NCBI GenBank assembly: GCA_963693315.1
Contig: OY856188.1
Coordinates: 155,137,369-155,201,368, forward strand
From: Diogma glabrata
Taxonomy: Eukaryota; Arthropoda; Insecta; Diptera; Cylindrotomidae
Direction of reading: 5' to 3'
DNA: 64,000 nucleotides
In this document: in pieces, positions 46,786 through 57,321 of the stretch
Numbering within the stretch: position 1 is the stretch's first letter
Layout of the letters: the number at the start of each line of letters is the position of its first letter
The notes under the pieces: model-generated
The model's input: the letters and a program-made list of their open reading frames with translations, nothing else
Databases searched by the model: none
What the model was told of the DNA's origin: nothing
Translations under genes and position numbers: made by a program

Positions 46786-48138
46786 TTATGGTGCTACAGC
46801 ACGAAGGAAGCGAGTGGGGGTACGAGTGGTTCTGCCTGCTCGCGTAATTGTGGACGTAGGGTGGAATATCTGTTGTTGAGGAATGGGGTCAAATCTAACC
46901 CTTTTAGTTGATACAGCTGTCTTAGCGTCGCGTTTTTTCGTTTCTGCGGAGGTAGAAGGAGAAGACTGGAATGTGTCCGAAGGAGTAGAATGGACAATAT
47001 CTGTAGAAGATGAAGTTTCGTCTGCGCGACTGAGATCAGTTCTCAAAGTAGGTGAGTTTTGAGTTAAATCATCTTCAGCTTGTTCCCTAAAGCAAGGTTT
47101 TAATCTGTCGATTGAAACTCGAATGTGTTGACCTTTACGGTCAATAACGAAATTTTTACCATCGCGACTGATGACTTTGAAAGGACCTTCGTATGGTGGT
47201 TGTAATGCTTTACGTACTAAGTCCGTACGTAAGAAGACATGCGAACAAGACTGGAGATCTTTGGAGATGAAAACTTTAGGCGAAGTGTGTCTTGATGCAA
47301 TGGCGGGACGAAGGTGATCAAAATGTTGTTTCAATTGTGAAACAAAATCAGATTGAGGAGTGGAGTTAGAATTTTGGCTAAAAAATTCTCCAGAAAGACG
47401 TATGTTAGTACCGTAAACGAGCTCAGCCGATGAAGATTGGAAATCTTCACGGGAAGTGGTTCGTAAACCAAGTAGTATCGACGGTAAAATTCTTGTCCAG
47501 TCCGTTCTGTCATAGGCCATTATCGCAGATTTTAGAGTTCGGTGCCAACGTTCGATTAGACCGTTACATTTCGGATTGTAACTTGTTGTGCGTTTACGTT
47601 CGAAACCGACAAGTTTTGACAACTCGTTGAAGAGATTGGATTCAAATTGGGAGCCCTGATCAGTGACAATTACTGAAGGTACTCCAAAGCGAGAAATCCA
47701 ATTTGAGTAGAGAGCTGATGCTACTGTTTCAGCTGTGATGTCCGAGATAGGAATGGCTTCAGGCCAGCGAGTATATCTGTCAATAATTGTGGCACAATAA
47801 CGTTTGTCCTCAGAGTTAGGAAGTGGACCAATAATGTCCATATGAATCTCGGAAAATCTCTGAGAAGTCTGAGGATAATTACCTAATGGAGATTGAGTGT
47901 GGCGAGAAACTTTTGCCTTTTGGCAAGCCAGGCAGTTCTGTGCCATTTGTCGTGCATCCTTTTTAATTGATGGCCAAATGACTTTTTCAGCAAGTAGTTT
48001 GGCAGAACTGTGGACTCCTGGGTGGGATAAGTTGTGGAGACTATCGAAAACAGATTGACGAAATTGCTTAAGGAATAAAGGGGCGTGGATTACCAGTAGA
48101 GGTATCACATAAAATGGTTTTGGCACTAGAATTGCCAA
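46786..48138 (-). CDS. Gypsy-A integrase
   Basis: Frame open from 48138, with authentic sequence from about 48085. The zinc-binding HHCC domain is [13 protein letters not shown] then CLACQKAK. The DDE core is [24 protein letters not shown] and [11 protein letters not shown] (D, D, E). The C-terminal chromatin/DNA-binding part has [12 protein letters not shown] and SIDRLKPCF, followed by a Ser/Thr-rich tail that ends just inside the purine tract. No stops within. It is separated from the RNase H by a one-base insertion. Confidence 0.9.
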   Translation of the reverse strand: MAILVPKPFYVIPLLVIHAPLFLKQFRQSVFDSLHNLSHPGVHSSAKLLAEKVIWPSIKKDARQMAQNCLACQKAKVSRHTQSPLGNYPQTSQRFSEIHMDIIGPLPNSEDKRYCATIIDRYTRWPEAIPISDITAETVASALYSNWISRFGVPSVIVTDQGSQFESNLFNELSKLVGFERKRTTSYNPKCNGLIERWHRTLKSAIMAYDRTDWTRILPSILLGLRTTSREDFQSSSAELVYGTNIRLSGEFFSQNSNSTPQSDFVSQLKQHFDHLRPAIASRHTSPKVFISKDLQSCSHVFLRTDLVRKALQPPYEGPFKVISRDGKNFVIDRKGQHIRVSIDRLKPCFREQAEDDLTQNSPTLRTDLSRADETSSSTDIVHSTPSDTFQSSPSTSAETKKRDAKTAVSTKRVRFDPIPQQQIFHPTSTITRAGRTTRTPTRFLRAVAP

Positions 48139-49006
48139 ACGATACTGGAAAGGATCGGAATTGAAGTGTGGGACTAGTGTCCACTAATTCCTTTAGTTCG
48201 TTATCGTTGAACTGAGCGTCAGCAATTTCGTCGTAGTTAATGTTTTCTGGAATTGAAATTTGCTCGACACGAGAAAGTGTGTCGGCGACTACATTATCGA
48301 TTCCAGAAATGTGGCGAATATCAGTCGTGAATTGACTGATAAAATCTAAATGGCGGAATTGGCGAGGACTAGCTTTGGCAGGGTTCTGCGACAACGCGTA
48401 GACGAGTGGCTTATGATCAGTAAAGAGAGTGAAGATTCTACCTTCAAGGAGATACCGAAAATGTTTAAATGCAGAGTAAGCTGCAAGGAGTTCACGATCA
48501 TAAGCGCTGTATTTCTGTTGCGTTTCATTAAGTCGCACAGAAAAGAAACTAAGAGGTGTCCAACAATCGTCAATTTTTTGTTGAACAACGGCGCCAAGTG
48601 CCTTGTCGGAAGCGTCGACCATAACGGCAAGTTGAGCAGAATGTGAGGGGTGAGAAAGGGTTGTTGCCTCACTGAGTTGCTGCTTGCATAAGTCGAAGGC
48701 TTGAATGGCGTCTTCGGACCATTGAATGACACGTTTGTCATTCTTTTTGGAACCTTTAAGGAAATCGTGAAGTATGGCTTGATTGCCACCAGCGTGAGGA
48801 ATGATTCGGCGGTAGAAATTTATCATTCCAAGAAAACGACGGAGTTGCATAACAGTTTCAGGTCGTTCGTAACGCGTAATAGCATCGACACGTTCAGCAG
48901 TTGGTTTGATTCCTGTTGAATCAATGGAATGTCCAAGAAAGTCAACGTTGGTTTTAGCAAAGTTGCATTTATCAACGTTGATAATGAGACCAGCGTCGAA
49001 GATGCT
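48068..49006 (-). pseudogene. Gypsy-A RT thumb + RNase H
   Basis: Picks up the shifted RT frame at about 49006 and runs through LRRFLGMINFYRRIIPHAGG. RNase H landmarks: LAVMVDASDKALGAVVQQ, YSAYDRELLAAYSAFKHFRY and FTLFTDHKPLVYAL, i.e. the D-E-D residues are all present. It continues through FRHLDFISQFTTDIRHISGI and DNVVADTLSR. An extra T near 48085 converts the frame to a stop just before the integrase. Confidence 0.85.
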
Positions 49007-51269
49007 CGAAAACTGTTCTTAACTGTTTGAGGTGTTCCTCAAAGGTTTCAGAAGCAATAAGGAGGTCATCTATGTAGATGAAAACAAATTTAAGGTCTCG
49101 GAGAAGGGAGTGCATAAACCGCTGGAAAGATTGCGCTGCGTTTCGCAATCCAAAAGTCATTCGAACGAATTCGAAGAGTCCGAACGGAGTTGAAATTGCA
49201 GTTTTTGCAATATCGCGCTCATCAATAGGAATTTGATGATATGCGCGGACGAGATCGATAGTGGAGAAAATTTTGCATCCATGTAGCTGATGCGAAAAAT
49301 CCTGAATATGCGGAATCGGATATTTATCAGGAGTAGAGACATTATTCAGAGCACGGTAGTCACCGCAAGGTCTCCACTCGCCGTTCTTCTTTTTAACGAG
49401 ATGGAGAGGAGAAGCCCAAGGACTGTTAGAAGGTCGGCAAATTCCTTGGGATAACATAATGTCAAATTCCGTCTTTGCGATGGCCAGTTTGTCAGGAGCA
49501 AGTCGACGGTATCTACATGAAATGGGAGGACCATGTGTTTCAATAACGTGAGTTACGTTATGTTTCACTGGTTTGGTAAGATCATTTTTGGACGTTAAGT
49601 CCTTGAAATTTTTGAGAATATCGATAATTTCGATATTAACAGAATCATTGATCAGCGTAAGAGAAGGTGCAGGAGAAGTGGAGATTTTAGCCAAAGTGAA
49701 TAAGGAGGTTAGTGGATCGACAAGACGTCGATTTTTGATGTCCACTAAAAGGCCATATTTATTAAGAAAATCAGCTCCGAGAATCGGTATGGTAACATCG
49801 GCGACAACAAAGGTCTGACAGAACGCTCGTCTGAGACCAATGTTTAGATTTAGAGATCGGGTACCATACGTGCTAACTTTAGTTGCGTTAGCGGCGTAAA
49901 GGAAGAAGTCTGATTTTCTGTGAAGTTTTTCCTCCACAGTGGCGGGAATAACTGATACTTCGGCACCTGTATCAACAAGGAAATGCTTTCGAGAAGAAAT
50001 ATCGTGGACCAGAAGACGGAGTTGGGAGCTACTGTCTTCACATTCCGTCACATGTGAAGAGTCTAATCGTTTTTCTGAAGAAGAAATAGAGGCAGAGGAA
50101 TCGGAGTGCTTGGAGAACTGTTTGCACTCTGGATCGCATTTGTTTGCATCTCCCTGGAAAGTATAATGGTAGTAGCAGATACCGTCATACATTTGAACTC
50201 GCGATCTGGACCGTGGTGGCGATGGAGAGCTATTCAAATTTCTGTTGTGATTATCGTTTTGATCCTTAGATCTACTCCGATAATTATGAGAAGATTGGGA
50301 GAAATTTTGCTGTTCGATGGCATGGAGGAGTTGCACGTTTCGTGCCTGTTCTTTGAATTTTTCCTCAAGTGACATGATTTCACTTGAAGAAGAAGGAGGA
50401 AGAGAAGAAGCAGCAGGGTTAGTTACCGCATGTAGTTGAGATCCTCTTAGGGAAGTGAGGACATTGTCTGCTATCTCGGCAGTTTCTGGCAAACTGGTTT
50501 TAAGAACCGAGATAGTAGCGCGAACTGTGGGTGAAAGTTTTTCCTCCCAAAGGACTTTTAGAGCTTCGTCTGAGAAAGTGTTTCGAGATTCAGCAGTCAT
50601 ATCCCGTAAGAGCTGTGAGGGCTTTAGATCCGCAAGGTCCATACCACATAAAACCTTTTTTATGCGGTTTGAAGTGCTGCTGGATAGGCGGGCTAGAAGA
50701 GCCTCTTTGAGCCTATCATAAGGAAAATCTTGGTCAGGCTTTACCAAGATATCACTGACTAACTTTGCCAGTGTGGGCGTGATTGTACTAAGTAGATAAC
50801 CATACTTAGTGTGTTGAGACTTGATGTTTCCCAACAAGAACTGCCCTTCTAGAGTCATGAACCAAAGGTCTGGTGTTTCAGACCAGAAAGGAGAAATTTC
50901 GATGGCTACTGGGTCAGTTTGTGGCATAGTTGCCGAAAATCTAGCTGGATATGGTAGAGGAGACGGAGCGGAAGCTGGAGATGGTGGAGGATTTGAAGTA
51001 GGACCTCCAAGATTCATTCTAGCCAAAGCAGCGTCGATCCGCTTGGCGACCAGTGCCTCAAGCTGGTCTTCAGTAACCTTAAAGGTTTTGGGTTCGGAAA
51101 TAGCACCAGTTTCCTCAGGTTCTGGTGGACCTGCTGAAACTGCTGGGAACGTAAATGAACGGCGGAAAAGCCTAGTTGTGACGGCAACCAGGAAGGGAGC
51201 GGTTGAAGCGAACAATATGAAAACGAGTAAAACTCCGAAACAAACCAAAAATTCACTAAACATGTACAT
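48972..51269 (-). pseudogene. Gypsy-A gag-protease-RT
   Basis: The first in-frame ATG is at 51269. The N-terminus is a strongly hydrophobic segment ([20 protein letters not shown]) followed by Pro-rich sequence. The capsid-like region has [20 protein letters not shown] and [14 protein letters not shown] helices; then the cysteine/histidine motif [19 protein letters not shown]. The protease site is [16 protein letters not shown] follows: [68 protein letters not shown] and [12 protein letters not shown] (catalytic YIDD). A one-base loss near 49007 shifts the frame and the ORF ends in unrelated residues. Confidence 0.9.
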
Positions 51270-51395
51270 AATTCTAAAGTTATTTAAAATTGAATAACAA
51301 CAAAAATAAATAATTGTCAATAAAACTAAATATATACTAAAAAATTGTATTAATTTCAAAAAAATACTTGAACTCTTGATCCCAAAATTATGTTC

Positions 51396-51413
51396 CTAGT
51401 CGAATGGTCACCA
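51396..51413 (-). promoter_or_regulatory. Gypsy-A primer-binding site
   Basis: Sense sequence TGGTGACCATTCGACTAG starts 3 bases inside the 5' LTR. It begins TGG, complementary to the CCA end of a tRNA. I cannot assign the tRNA. Confidence 0.6.
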
Positions 51414-51416
51414 ATT

Positions 51417-51976
51417 TATAGCTGTTCTTGTGGAGCGTAAAGTGGAGCAGAACAGTGTAGAGCAGTTAGTAGCTCGATACTTGAATAGTTATTGACTCCG
51501 AATTGAATTGATTATATGTATATATTTAATGCGGCTTCATTGTTTCGATAATTTGTTCCATTTTGATTCCAGGTGAATATTTTTCTTATTTTACCATTCG
51601 CAGATGTGAATAAAATTTTGTAGACAATAATAAAACAATCACCAAACATTTACTAAATACCACTGAAACACATTACGTCATTTCTGATTTCACCAAAACA
51701 TTTATGTGAATTTACTTGCCTTAACATCCTATATTTTATATTAAATGAATTAAACGAACAACAAATATTTTATATTAGAGACTTAAAAATGCTTAGCAAA
51801 CTTTTGGCGTGGCGTGTTGATTAAATATCTTACATAGAGAGTTCACATTTTTTTCAACATGTTACTTTTCACGAACTGTCAACTAGTTGGCTAGGCGTAA
51901 AACCAAAAAACAAATCTCAAAATTAAATTAAGCTAGTCTCAACCAACTATTATATTTTTAAAGGTAGTTCGCCACA
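51417..51976 (-). repeat. Gypsy-A 5' LTR
   Basis: About 560 bp, sense start TGTGGCGAACTACC, end CAGCTATA. Compared with the 3' LTR it has 7 extra bases near 51685 (CTGATTT) and lacks a 10-base TAGAG-type duplication near 46222. Confidence 0.9.
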
Positions 51977-53177
51977 AACTCACACTCAACGATTCGAAAT
52001 CAATTGGAGCGAGATATTTTTAAAGATAAACTCACTCAAAAAAATAATTTGGTTTTTTTACAATTTTCTTTGCGTAAAGAAAAAATTGTAAGCTTTACAA
52101 ATTTTTTGTAAGGTTTACACCTTCTTGGTAATGCTTTTGATTGTAAAGTTTACAAATCAAATGTTAATCCAACAAAATGCAGATTCGTAACTTTTTCTTT
52201 CATACAAATTGAAATTTACGATATTGAATTGTAATAATAACGTCCGAAAATCGTAAAACTGTAGCAGAAAATGATTACAAAATATTTTGTTAATAAAACT
52301 ACAAATAAAAATTACAAATTAAGTAGTAACTAATACTAAACAGATTTGTTAGCCTTACAACTTTAATTGTACTAATATTTCAAATATACAAATAAAATTG
52401 TTAATTTAACCGCTATTTTTCGTAAAATTTATACCACTTTGTGTAACTTGTAAATAATATAAAAGTGTATGTAATTTGTACAAGCAATTCATAAGATTTT
52501 ACAATCTATTTCGTAAAAAATTCAAATTTGTTTCGTAAAATCGTGTTGCTGCCATATGAACTTAGGTAAGGATATTTAGTGTGGTTTTATTTCAAATAGT
52601 GCGTGTGTGGTGTAAGGACATGGAAAATAAAAAATGCAGTTAGTGAAATCATAAAAAGTTTTTGAATGAAATATATTAGTGTTGTTGGACATCAAAGAAT
52701 ACTAGGTGAGTGGTTTATATATATATATTAGTTTCATTTTTTTTAAAATCCAATATGGTTATATCAGTATTAATAGTGAAAAAAATGTATATATACCTCG
52801 GTTAGGAAGACAATTATTGACCTCGTACATTATATCCTTCGGCGTTACGCGTCTAATGATATAAAAGAGGTTATTTAATAATACCTAGCTGTATAATGTA
52901 TACTATTAACTTTTCTAAATCTCCCACTAACACATAAATGTGAATTTTTAGATCAAAAAGCATTCTATATAAAGGATTAATTGATTTAAAACCGGAGCAC
53001 ATCAGCTTAGTATTTACAAAACAGCAGTTTGGTCAAAAAATTTTATTTGTATATTATTTAAGCAAACTACAAACGTAAAGAGGAAACAGAAAGCGTAAGT
53101 AAATTAAAACTATATGTATGTATTTTTTTGTGCAATTTATTTTCATATATATTCATGTATATATTTATTTCAATTTT

Positions 53178-53355
53178 AGAATTTATCGAGTACCTTCGAA
53201 ACTTTATCGATTGCTTATATCTCAGCTCAAAAGATATGTATTCAAGCAACACGTTTATAAAACATGTACCACATATCCTAAAGAGCCATATAAAACAAAA
53301 GGAAGCCTCTATAAAAGGAGGAGATGTGTTGAAAAATAACATGAAATTAATTCAG
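53178..53355 (+). pseudogene. Element E ORF, exon-like segment 1
   Basis: Between TTTCAATTTTAG and a GTAAATT donor lies a fully open frame of 59 codons: EFIEYLRNFIDCLYLSSKDM, FIKHVPHILKSHIKQKEASI, KGGDVLKNNMKLIQ. Acceptor, donor and frame agree, so it behaves as an internal exon. An upstream non-coding exon may end at the GTGAGT near 52704. Function unknown. Confidence 0.45.
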
Positions 53356-53459
53356 GTAAATTCTTATTTTATTTAAAAATATATAACATTGTTTCTTACT
53401 GTTCTATTTCCTCGTAATATTAAAACTTTAAATACAAAATATGTTTTCTTTACTCACAG

Positions 53460-53935
53460 GTTCATACAATCTACAGTTACTAAATATGCTATCAAGATTG
53501 GTACCACTCTCTGTAAAAAAACAAATCATTAGGTGGAGATGTGATACATGGGAAAGCCAGTATAAAGGATAGTCAAACATGGTTTGTGAAAATTATATCA
53601 CTGACATCGCCATAGAAACCCATGAAATGATCTCAATATGTAATGCATCGACACTTAAAATTTCAACCAATTTTACTGACTATCAGGCAGAAATGGGAAT
53701 TGAAAGAATTGATATTATTAGTTGACGACCACAAGTACTTATGTGGTACTTTGTTAGAGGCACTTAAGAAATTATTTTAGATTTATCATGTTTTCAAAGT
53801 CGAGTACCCAAGTCCTTGTTTGAACCTTTGGTCATTCAATCCTATTTCTACGATATCCATACTCCATACGACATTAAAGTACCTTGTGTAAATACTTTTA
53901 TTAAGGATTTAAATAATAAGTAAACAAATTAAAAT
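53460..53935 (+). pseudogene. Element E ORF, exon-like segment 2 (uncharacterised multicopy family)
   Basis: After the acceptor ACTCACAG, pieces in neighbouring frames read GGDVIHGKASIKDSQTWFVK, HLKFQPILLTIRQKWELKEL, VDDHKYLCGTLLEALKKLF, FKVEYPSPCLNLWSF and SYFYDIHTPYDIKVPCVNTF, then FIKDLNNK and stop at about 53922. I recall the order (EALxxxFKIxHVFNxxYP, FIQxFFYxIxTxYD, V..LIxDL) as the C-terminal part of a widespread uncharacterised protein family in insects and cnidarians. Several frame breaks; non-functional as printed. Confidence 0.45.
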
Positions 53936-54045
53936 TACAAGTCCAATATATATTATTGATTTCGAATATTGCGACAACAACGCATCAGCCAAGAAGATAA
54001 AGAATAAAAATAAATTGTTATATTTTGGGTTTATATATTTTTATA

Positions 54046-54998
54046 TAGTGGGAAGTGGGGATAGTATAAACATGGGGCAACTGTAAACAGTTTTAATTTC
54101 CCTCACAAAACATCAATCAAAAAATTCGACAAAAATATCACAGATGTCGCTTCGATCGACTACACACACCAGGAGAATTTGACAGCTGAAGTCAGTCTTG
54201 TTCAAAAGTTATTGGTGAATAGATGTTTTGGCAACCCAAAAGTAAATATTTTTTTTTTTTGTAAAACTCGAATAACTTTTTTTACCATTATGTTTAAAAA
54301 TATTCCAACATGTTTTGATAGCTGAAATATTCAAGAAACATAATATTTCTTTGTTTAAGCCAAATTTTAGATATTGGAATATTTTTTCAAAACATAACCC
54401 TAAATCCGCCACGTGGGGCACATATAAACAAAAAAAAATTGGGATAGTATAAACGCGTTTATATGTGCCGTATGGTATGGTTATATGGTATACGTGTGGT
54501 TTCCCGTTTCACTTTTGATATTGATTTGCAAAGCCTAAACATACGATGAGATTGAATTTTTGCTTTTCTCTTTATAATTTTCTACCTGAATTTCTTAAGG
54601 TTTTACAACAATCGAAAAATAATGTTTTTTTTTTAAAGAAATATATATGTTATTTGCTTATATATATTGTTTGAAACACAATAAATAATAAAAAATTTAA
54701 AAAAAAGTACTTTATGAATTTTATTGTGGTTTTTTTTGGGTATTTATATGTGCCCAATACAAAAATGCTCATTGCTTATAAGTGCCCCACCAGTGGGGAT
54801 ACTTTAAACGAGAAACATAAATTTTAGAAATTCAAAATTTTATACTTAATGTTTAGTTACGTAATTAAAAAAAAATAGTTTTATGTAGTAAAGATATGAA
54901 ATTTTACAATGAAACAGTTTTTAAGTAAAAATGTTTTATGGTTTTAAAGTTATTGAGCTTTAAGTACAAACTGTTTATACCATCCCCACTTCCCCCTA
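54046..54998. mobile_element. TA-flanked inverted-repeat element nested in element E
   Basis: Left TAGTGGGAAGTGGGGATAGT and right ACCATCCCCACTTCCCCCTA are inverted copies over about 26 bp, each with an outer TA. GTGGGG-type and TATAAAC motifs recur inside (54430-54480, 54785-54810). No transposase ORF; about 950 bp. Mariner/Tc1-type MITE is my guess from the TA. Confidence 0.6.
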
Positions 54999-55654
54999 CT
55001 TATTTTGTTGTACATAACTGTTTTTAAATTCATATTGTTTTTAATTTTCTATTACATTATGAAATTTAAATTTTTCTATTATATAAATATTAGTTTTGAA
55101 ATATTTTAAAATAAACCAAATAAAATTAAAGCTATTGTTTTTCAATCATTAAACCCTAATCTATTTACAAATATATATAAATATTCCGAATATTTTACGG
55201 ACGAGTTGTGAATTTTACAATTATATTTCTTAAATTCTACCCGACATTTTGTAAAATTTACAGATGATTCTGATTATTTTACGTACTATAACTGTAAACT
55301 TAGCCATAATATTTGTTGCTTTTGGTTGGCAGTTTAGTAAACTTTACAATTAATTCTGAACATTTTACATACCAGATTTGTAAGATTGGCATTTATATTT
55401 GAAAAATCTACATAATCGTCTTGTCAATTTTTCGAATAAAAATTGTTTATTTAACTATTGCGGGTCGTAAATCTTACATCAAAATCGTAATTTTTACAAA
55501 AGGTTTTGTAAATCTTTTTACAAACCCCAATTTCTTTTTAGGTATGTTTGGGAACTCGAAAAGCTTGTGAAAACAACGTTTTTAAATTTGTTTGATTTAC
55601 CAATCGAAGCGTTGGCTGAAATTCCTACAATATTTTACGTAAAACTAACTCTTA

Positions 55655-56155
55655 ATTTTTGTTAATATCTCCGATTATTTTTTCAGTGCTGGTACCGGCA
55701 ATTCAAGATGATAATATTTTAGATGATAGCGTTAGTTTTGAGGGTAAGGTTCAAACTAATCGTGATTTAGCGTCAGATCGTGTTAAAAGTCATCTACTGA
55801 AATCTATGATCTGTTTTGATAAGAAATATCGGGTGTCAGAAAAATATAATATTGGAGATGTAGTTGTAATGTTAGGGCACCCATTTCTACTGGATGTAGT
55901 ACAAAGTTACAAACAAGTTTTGGGGGTCCGTACGCTGTGGTGCAAGTCTTGCATGGCGCCCGATACAGGTTGGCAGACATCGTAACAAATCCGGGCTAAC
56001 AAAAACTTTAAGGCGTCTTCGCCGCTGATCGAATGAAGTTGGTTGAACGACCGGAAGATGAGTTGGTCATGGATGATGTTGAGGGCGTTGAATTTTTCGA
56101 CGATGAGTTTGGAATTGTGGGCAATTTAAAGTTTCAGGTTGGCCGAATGCAATAA
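55655..56155 (+). pseudogene. Gypsy-type integrase C-terminal remnant (Gypsy-D)
   Basis: Reads VQTNRDLASDRVKSHLLKSM, ICFDKKYRVSEKYNIGDVVV, then in shifted frames GGPYAVVQVLHGARYRLADI and VFAADRMKLVERPEDEL. The order (RDxASxRxK, FDKKxR, YxVGDxVx, GPYxVxxVL..RYRxADI) is the integrase C-terminus of Gypsy-type elements, different from Gypsy-A and -B. Only about 500 bp remain; no LTR recognised. Confidence 0.55.
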
Positions 56156-56159
56156 AATG

Positions 56160-56686
56160 AAATTTCGCTACAACTGTTTTTTTATTTAAACAGTGAAGTT
56201 GGTAGTAATTTTCATTTCTTTTATTTTGTTGGTATCATGTAAAACAATTTATATACGATACGTTTGGCAATACTATTATGATAAGATTAGAAAATAAAGG
56301 AAATCCAGTTAAGATGTTTGAGTTTTTTTTAAGTTAGATTGTTGTAACTGGTATTCATAACATTGTTATAAATTTATCTACTTATAGGCTTTGGATGCGG
56401 TTATCACTAGTGGGATAGGCTCAGCTGGGGGTAGGTAATTTCCAAAGCATAAATAGATCAAGATTTACCGTGAAGAAGAAAAAAAAATTCGGAAGAGTGG
56501 GCAGACGAAATACATATCATAATTATTTCAGCTACGCCACTGGTTCATTTCCTTTCATTAAAGCGGAATTTATTTAATGCATAATATTAAATTTGCGAAA
56601 AATAACAAAAACAACCAAAACAAATTCATTTTAGCTTTAAAAATTATTATTTGTAATCTGAAATTTTGAGTAAAAAATAATTATAT
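56160..56686. other. No gene seen
   Basis: AT-rich between the Gypsy-D remnant and the Gypsy-B 5' LTR. No motif recognised. Confidence 0.4.
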
Positions 56687-57320
56687 TGTGACGGTTATGG
56701 AAGACGATAGAACACAACAAAAATAGAAAATCTTCAAGAAAATTCTCGTTAGAGAATTATCTTCGAGAAAATTCTTCTAAAAGAAATGTAAAAATCAATA
56801 AAACCAAATCAACGTAACCAAAGTAAACATTTAATAGGAAGTATTTGTTTTATCGAATAAGGATTGGTTAACGAAATAAAAATTGGTAAATAAAACAATT
56901 GAAAAGAATAGATTTCACACCTAGGTGTCAATATTTGAAGATCGTCTTATTGTTGATAAAGGAAGGAAAAAAAGGGTGTGTTCTAGAACATTACAGTAGT
57001 ATCGAGGCTATTTCATGTAGCATATATAAAAGGTGTTGTTCGAGGATACAACTAGTATAAAATCGTTAGTGATAGAAGTGATATAGGCGAGTTAAAGTTT
57101 ACAGTGTTATAAGTAGAAAGTTATTGTAAGTGATATTGTGAAAAATTGTAAAAGAATTATAAGTGGTGAAATATTGTTAGTACAAGAAGAACTAAAAGGG
57201 GAATAGTAATAGGAGAAATATTTTTATTGTAAAATCTTGAACGAATAAAATTATAACGTTTAGAAAATCCATTGTGTTTTAAATTTCCTGATTTAGTGAT
57301 CGAACTAAATAATTGTAACA
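56687..57320 (+). repeat. Gypsy-B 5' LTR
   Basis: Starts TGTGACGG; probably ends GTAACA at about 57320, by context. A TATA box lies at 57022-57030 (CATATATAAAAGG) and AATAAA at 57246. The first 393 bp match the partial 3' LTR with few differences. Confidence 0.75.
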
Positions 57321-57321
57321 G

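Larger units (their letters stand above)
46175..51980 (-). mobile_element. Complete Gypsy LTR retrotransposon (Gypsy-A) with 4-bp target duplication
   Basis: Element 46179-51976 with two LTRs, flanked by AACT at 46175-46178 and 51977-51980. On its sense (minus) strand: 5' LTR, primer-binding site, gag, protease, RT, RNase H, integrase, purine tract, 3' LTR. No env-like ORF follows the integrase. The LTRs are nearly identical with a few small indels, so insertion is fairly recent. Two single-base frameshifts in pol make it non-autonomous. It lies in a coding exon of a plus-strand gene. Confidence 0.95.
52038..55540. mobile_element. Element E: ~3.5-kb inverted-repeat element with TTTACAA-rich ends
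   Basis: Sits at a host splice donor. The outermost ~18 bp are imperfect inverted copies (AAAAATAATTTGGTTTTT against AAACCCCAATTTCTTTTTA). Both ends, about 52050-52550 and 55190-55535, are packed with short GTAAA/TTTACAA motifs in both orientations, more than a dozen at the left and about a dozen at the right, which is how subterminal transposase-binding arrays look. It carries at least two exon-like segments of a plus-strand ORF and a nested TA-type element (54046-54998). No known transposase is recognisable. The family is unknown to me and the exact termini are approximate. Confidence 0.55.
46054..55541 (+). pseudogene. Host exon of an unidentified, probably coiled-coil protein, split by two transposons
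   Basis: The exon starts after the acceptor CTTGTCATACTTCAAG at 46054 and reads IEIDLENVTDEDRCLRLGIE, then KDLCDKLDLDRGKLNKELN to the Gypsy-A insertion at 46178. Removing Gypsy-A and one copy of its AACT duplication, the frame continues without a break from 51981: SHSTIRNQLERDIFKDKLTQ, to 52037. There the 3.5-kb element E enters. On its far side, at 55541-55547, lies GGTATGT, so the original end was very likely CAG then GTATGT. The heptad-like charged sequence suggests a coiled coil; I cannot identify the gene. This joining is my inference from phase and duplication. Confidence 0.55.

Noticed and set aside
50455..51297. Plus-strand frames of 88 and 158 codons opposite Gypsy-A gag
   Set aside because: They are antisense shadows of a clearly better sense ORF; the same holds for the frames opposite RT, integrase and the LOA element.
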